DNA of 64,000 nucleotides from Flavobacterium phycosphaerae. Its GTDB lineage: Bacteria; Bacteroidota; Bacteroidia; Flavobacteriales; Flavobacteriaceae. The position numbers were made by a program, and so were the translations under genes. Of the stretch, positions 61,406 through 64,000 are shown piece after piece. The stretch lies in assembly GCF_010119235.1 (NCBI RefSeq), contig NZ_JAAATZ010000001.1, forward strand, positions 712,501 to 776,500, in the 5' to 3' direction. How positions within the stretch are numbered: position 1 is the stretch's first letter; each line of letters starts with the position of its first letter. The notes below the pieces were generated by a model. That model did not search any database, was not told the DNA's origin, and saw nothing but the letters and a program-made list of their open reading frames with translations.

Positions 61406-61953
61406 ATGCAAAAGAATACCTTTCAAATGGCAACCCGTGTAATGCTTTTTATTTTTTATTTGGAATTCCTATGACGGTTTTATCTCAGGAAAAACCTTTG
61501 CCAAAAGCTAAAACCGGTGAGTTTTGGGACCATGTTCAATTTGGCGGTGGTTTTGGTATCAGTGCCGGAAATGATTATACTGATATTACCATAGCGCCCA
61601 GTGCGATTTACAATTTTGATGACAATTTTGCTTTAGGTCTCGGATTGCAGTACAGTCATTTGAAGCAGCGCAATTTTTACAACTCCAATATTGTTGGCGG
61701 AAGTGTAATTGGTCTTTTTAGTCCAATTGAAGAGATACAGTTTTCATTGGAAGTGGAAGAAATTCATGTAAACAATACCTACTCCGATTTATACAACAAC
61801 ATCAAAAAAAGTTTTTGGAACACCGGTTTGTATGTAGGTGGTGGTTATCGGGCAGATAATGTTACGATTGGCGCCAGATTCAACGTATTATTTGATAAAA
61901 ACAAAGATATCTACGGCAGTGCATTTATGCCGTTTGTAAGAGTATTTTTTTAA
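61406..61953 (+). CDS. Exported outer-membrane-barrel-like protein, frame broken at a T6 run
   Basis: Hypothetical exported protein. The ATG at 61406 starts a signal-like sequence (MQKNTFQMATRVMLFIF) that falls out of frame at the T-run 61452-61457. The following frame (from about GIPMTVLSQEKPL) reaches the stop at 61953. One extra T gives a continuous 182-residue protein with a normal signal peptide ending near VLSQ. The mature part is glycine- and aromatic-rich (FGGGFGISAGNDYTDITIAPS, GLYVGGGYRADNVTIGARFN), like a small eight-strand barrel. Family not recognised. If the break is real, a start at 61471 lacks the signal peptide. It is divergent from sucA. Confidence 0.72.
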
Positions 61954-61955
61954 GT

Positions 61956-62357
61956 ATGAAAACTATTTTTTACTCCACAGCATTGCTTTTGAGTTTTGTG
62001 GGATTTTCGCAAAACCCCATCTCGTTTGGGAACAATAAAATTCCGAAAAGTAAATACCAGTCCGGATTTTTGAATGTTAATGTCAGTCCGCTGTCTTTTA
62101 AACCCAATTATCTGAGTCAAAAGAATTTCGCTTCCGGCTATGCCTTAGAAGTTTACAATCCTACAACACAGTTGAATGATACTTTTGTAAAGGTTAATGA
62201 TACTTATTATATGAGTAACATCAAGTCGTTTCCGAATTATGGTTTTGACGGAATTAAAATGGACTCGTTCAACCCATATGGCACCTCAGATATAGGTGGC
62301 ACTATTGTTTCCGGGCTAATTAACTTACTGCTTTCAGGACCTAAAGACGGTTTCTAA
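61956..62357 (+). CDS. Hypothetical exported protein
   Basis: A 133-residue protein I do not recognise. A signal peptide covers about residues 1-18 (TIFYSTALLLSFVGFSQ), so it is exported. The mature part is small, polar and beta-rich, with no catalytic motif. It starts 2 nt after the preceding barrel-like gene and is probably co-transcribed with it. Its 3' end overlaps the converging 118-residue hypothetical gene by 17 nt. Confidence 0.65.
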   Translation: MKTIFYSTALLLSFVGFSQNPISFGNNKIPKSKYQSGFLNVNVSPLSFKPNYLSQKNFASGYALEVYNPTTQLNDTFVKVNDTYYMSNIKSFPNYGFDGIKMDSFNPYGTSDIGGTIVSGLINLLLSGPKDGF

Positions 62358-62697
62358 ACCAAACTTTCATCCATTCTCTTCTCAAAACCAAAAAAGCAAT
62401 TTGTTCGGAAAGTTCCACTGTATCGCTTCCGTCTAATTGTTTGACATTTTCTTCTGGAACATCAATAATGTAAAGCAGATTGAGTAGTTCTGAGTATTTG
62501 TATTGAATCAAGCGGTAAATTTTTTCATGTAGCTGTACTTTCAACTCATAAGGCGAAGTGCTTTGCGGAAAGTCAATCGGCTCGTTGGCAAAATTGAAGT
62601 CCTTGTTGATTTGCTCCAAAAGTTTAGCGTACAGGTTTTCTTTCTCGGCTTCCGAAAGTAATTGATCAGTGTTTATAGGGGCTAAATAACTAGACAT
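62341..62697 (-). CDS. Hypothetical protein next to polyprenyl synthetase
   Basis: A 118-residue cytoplasmic protein, mainly helical and charged, not assigned to a named family. No signal peptide or membrane helix is present. Conserved-looking parts are YKYSELLNLLYIIDVPEENV and the tail EQIAFLVLRREWMKVWF. It starts 8 nt inside the end of the polyprenyl synthetase gene, so translation of the two is coupled, which is the only clue to function. Confidence 0.7.
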   Translation of the reverse strand: MSSYLAPINTDQLLSEAEKENLYAKLLEQINKDFNFANEPIDFPQSTSPYELKVQLHEKIYRLIQYKYSELLNLLYIIDVPEENVKQLDGSDTVELSEQIAFLVLRREWMKVWFRNRL

Positions 62698-63664
62698 TTC
62701 GATTCATTAAATTTTCGCCAAAAGCTTTCAAAATTGCTTTTTTATCAGCATTGATATTTATTTTTTCCAACATGGCAAAAGCGGTAAAAGTATAATCTTG
62801 AATGGCTTTTTGTGTGGCTTCCGAAGCGCCGGTTTGATTGAAAATTTCTTTCACCGAATTGATTTTATCCGTATTATCATTGGGTTGAATAGAAAACAAA
62901 TGCAGTAATTGTTCCTTTTCATTGGGTTTGGCAAACTCAATTGCTTTGAGGTATAAATAGGTCTTTTTATTTTCAATAATGTCGCCACCAACCTGTTTCC
63001 CGAAAGTTTCCGGGTTACCGAACGCATCTAAATAATCGTCTTGCAACTGAAAGGCTATGCCCAAATTCAATCCGAAATCATAAATCGCAGAGGCGTTTTC
63101 ATCCGAAGTTTGCGCTACAATAGCCCCCATTTTCATAGCAGCTCCAACCAAAACGGCTGTTTTGTATTCTATCATTTTCAGGTATTCGGGAATCGTAACA
63201 TCGTCTCGAGTTTCAAAATCAACATCGTATTGCTGACCTTCACAAACCTCTAATGCTGTTTTACTGAATAATTTGGCCAATTCGCGAAAAACTGTCGGCT
63301 CATAACTTTCAAAATATTGATACGCCAAAATCAGCATCGCATCGCCGGATAAAATTCCGGTATTCACGTTCCATTTTTCGTGTACCGTTTCTTTCCCTCG
63401 TCTAAGTGGTGCATCGTCCATAATATCATCGTGTATCAGCGAAAAGTTGTGAAAAACCTCAACCGCCGTTGCTGCGGCTAATGCTTCATGACAATCGGCA
63501 TCAAAGACTTCGGTGGCCATTAACGTTAAAACCGGACGCAATCTTTTGCCCCCAAGCGAAAGGATATACCGTATGGGTTCATAAAGAGAATTGGGTTCTT
63601 TTTGAAAAGATAAGGAATTGAAATGGGTTGTGACTATGTCCTGATACTGCGATATCGCGTGCAT
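62690..63664 (-). CDS. Polyprenyl (isoprenyl) diphosphate synthetase
   Basis: A 324-residue trans-prenyltransferase that extends isoprenoid chains for quinones or carrier lipids. The first Asp-rich motif is in SLIHDDIMDDAPLRRGKETVHEKW near residue 77, and the second is QLQDDYLDAFG near residue 212; both Asp clusters are complete, and the Arg pair after the first is present. Chain length cannot be read from the sequence. It is divergent from the TetR gene and overlaps the hypothetical gene downstream by 8 nt. Confidence 0.9.
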   Translation of the reverse strand: MHAISQYQDIVTTHFNSLSFQKEPNSLYEPIRYILSLGGKRLRPVLTLMATEVFDADCHEALAAATAVEVFHNFSLIHDDIMDDAPLRRGKETVHEKWNVNTGILSGDAMLILAYQYFESYEPTVFRELAKLFSKTALEVCEGQQYDVDFETRDDVTIPEYLKMIEYKTAVLVGAAMKMGAIVAQTSDENASAIYDFGLNLGIAFQLQDDYLDAFGNPETFGKQVGGDIIENKKTYLYLKAIEFAKPNEKEQLLHLFSIQPNDNTDKINSVKEIFNQTGASEATQKAIQDYTFTAFAMLEKININADKKAILKAFGENLMNRNV

Positions 63665-63742
63665 GGCTTTTTTTGGCTAAAGTAATCCAAATAATGCTTT
63701 TATCAAAGCGTGAAGTAAATGTTAAAAAAATGTAAAAACTTA

Positions 63743-63782
63743 GGAAACTATTTTTGTGTTAAAAGTTTCCGTATTACATTTG
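63743..63782 (+). promoter_or_regulatory. Promoter with inverted-repeat operator for TetR gene
   Basis: A full Bacteroidetes promoter: TTTG at 63753-63756, 18 nt, TACATTTG at 63775-63782. An inverted repeat GGAAACT (63743-63749) and AGTTTCC (63764-63770) with a 14-nt spacer straddles the -33 box. Placement over the promoter of a TetR-type gene suggests autorepression. Confidence 0.7.
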
Positions 63783-63802
63783 CACCATAATTTATAAATA
63801 CC

Positions 63803-64000
63803 ATGAATACTAAAATTATAGACAAAGCAACGGAAATGTACCTATCCTTCGGGTTTAAGAGTGTAACTATGGATGATATTGCTTCGAAAATGGGGATTTC
63901 CAAAAAAACGATTTACCAACATTTTGAAAATAAAACCGATTTAGTAGAAGCGGTGACGATGCATTTATTTGAAACCATTTCTTGCGGGATAGATAACATT
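63803..64000 (+). CDS. TetR/AcrR-family regulator (N-terminal part only)
   Basis: The first 66 codons of a TetR-type repressor; the rest lies beyond the window. The N-terminal helix-turn-helix is clear: TEMYLSFGFKSVTMDDIASKMG, then SKKTIYQHFENKTDLV, the classic TetR recognition helix. Such regulators usually control efflux or lipid genes and often themselves. The promoter and inverted repeat at 63743-63782 fit self-control. Targets downstream cannot be seen. Confidence 0.85.
   Translation, partial: MNTKIIDKATEMYLSFGFKSVTMDDIASKMGISKKTIYQHFENKTDLVEAVTMHLFETISCGIDNI

Overview
The window looks like a stretch of core chromosome from a Flavobacterium-like member of the Bacteroidetes (family Flavobacteriaceae). 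The evidence is the AT-rich coding DNA, the many promoters with a TAnnTTTG -7 element, type IX secretion (T9SS) C-terminal sorting domains, a TonB-dependent receptor with a carboxypeptidase-like N-terminal domain, Bacteroidetes-restricted families (DUF4296, DUF4271, DUF3098, DUF5686), and housekeeping proteins that read as flavobacterial. No prophage, plasmid, insertion sequence, CRISPR array or biosynthetic island was seen.

Layout. 1-4.4 kb (minus): ferredoxin-NADP reductase (cut by the window start), NifU-domain protein and Mrp ATPase (Fe-S assembly), an alkyltransferase-like repair protein, a LysE exporter and trmB. 4.5-13.8 kb: a glycosyltransferase, then a PhoR/PhoB-like two-component pair facing a TonB-dependent receptor, a surface lipoprotein and two T9SS cargo proteins. 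A phased 11-bp repeat lies between regulator and receptor. 13.9-22.2 kb: LuxE-like acyltransferase, tyrS, epimerase, DUF4296 lipoprotein, dihydroorotase, polyprenol-phosphate mannosyltransferase, DUF4271 and hemD. 22-29 kb: pckA, small membrane proteins, a saccharopine-dehydrogenase-like protein, an Lrp regulator, a NUMOD4/HNH endonuclease-like protein and a zinc peptidase. 29.5-37.4 kb: leuS facing ftsX-DUF3098-uppP-truB, then a thioredoxin-like protein, pyrH and frr. 37-49.5 kb: DUF5686, a CPA2 antiporter, an MMPL exporter, asnS, rpoN, an outer-membrane barrel and tRNA-Ser(GGA). 49.5-64 kb: asparaginase, acyltransferase, TatD, a retropepsin-like protein, a large T9SS protein, an MFS exporter, sucB-sucA, outer-membrane and hypothetical proteins, a polyprenyl synthetase and the start of a TetR regulator with a candidate operator.

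Three things stand out. First, five genes (surface lipoprotein, ftsX, truB, the outer-membrane barrel, and the gene after sucA) are each broken by what looks like one missing base in a homopolymer. Adding one base restores a normal full-length protein in each case. The shared pattern suggests sequence error more than gene death, so protein sets predicted from this sequence will be wrong at those loci. Second, the intergenic DNA is unusually structured. There are two distant arrays of three 22-bp-spaced GATGTACATC palindromes, a nine-unit degenerate 21-bp tandem array beside a perfect inverted repeat, four copies of a dispersed hairpin repeat, and heptanucleotide repeats at promoters and inside leuS. 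Third, the phased 11-bp repeats in front of the TonB receptor suggest that the adjacent PhoB-like regulator controls it, possibly for phosphate or a phosphorylated nutrient. This last point is inference.

The window is otherwise ordinary. No clear new defence or metabolic system was found; the best candidates for something undescribed are the 22-bp palindrome arrays and the 21-bp array.
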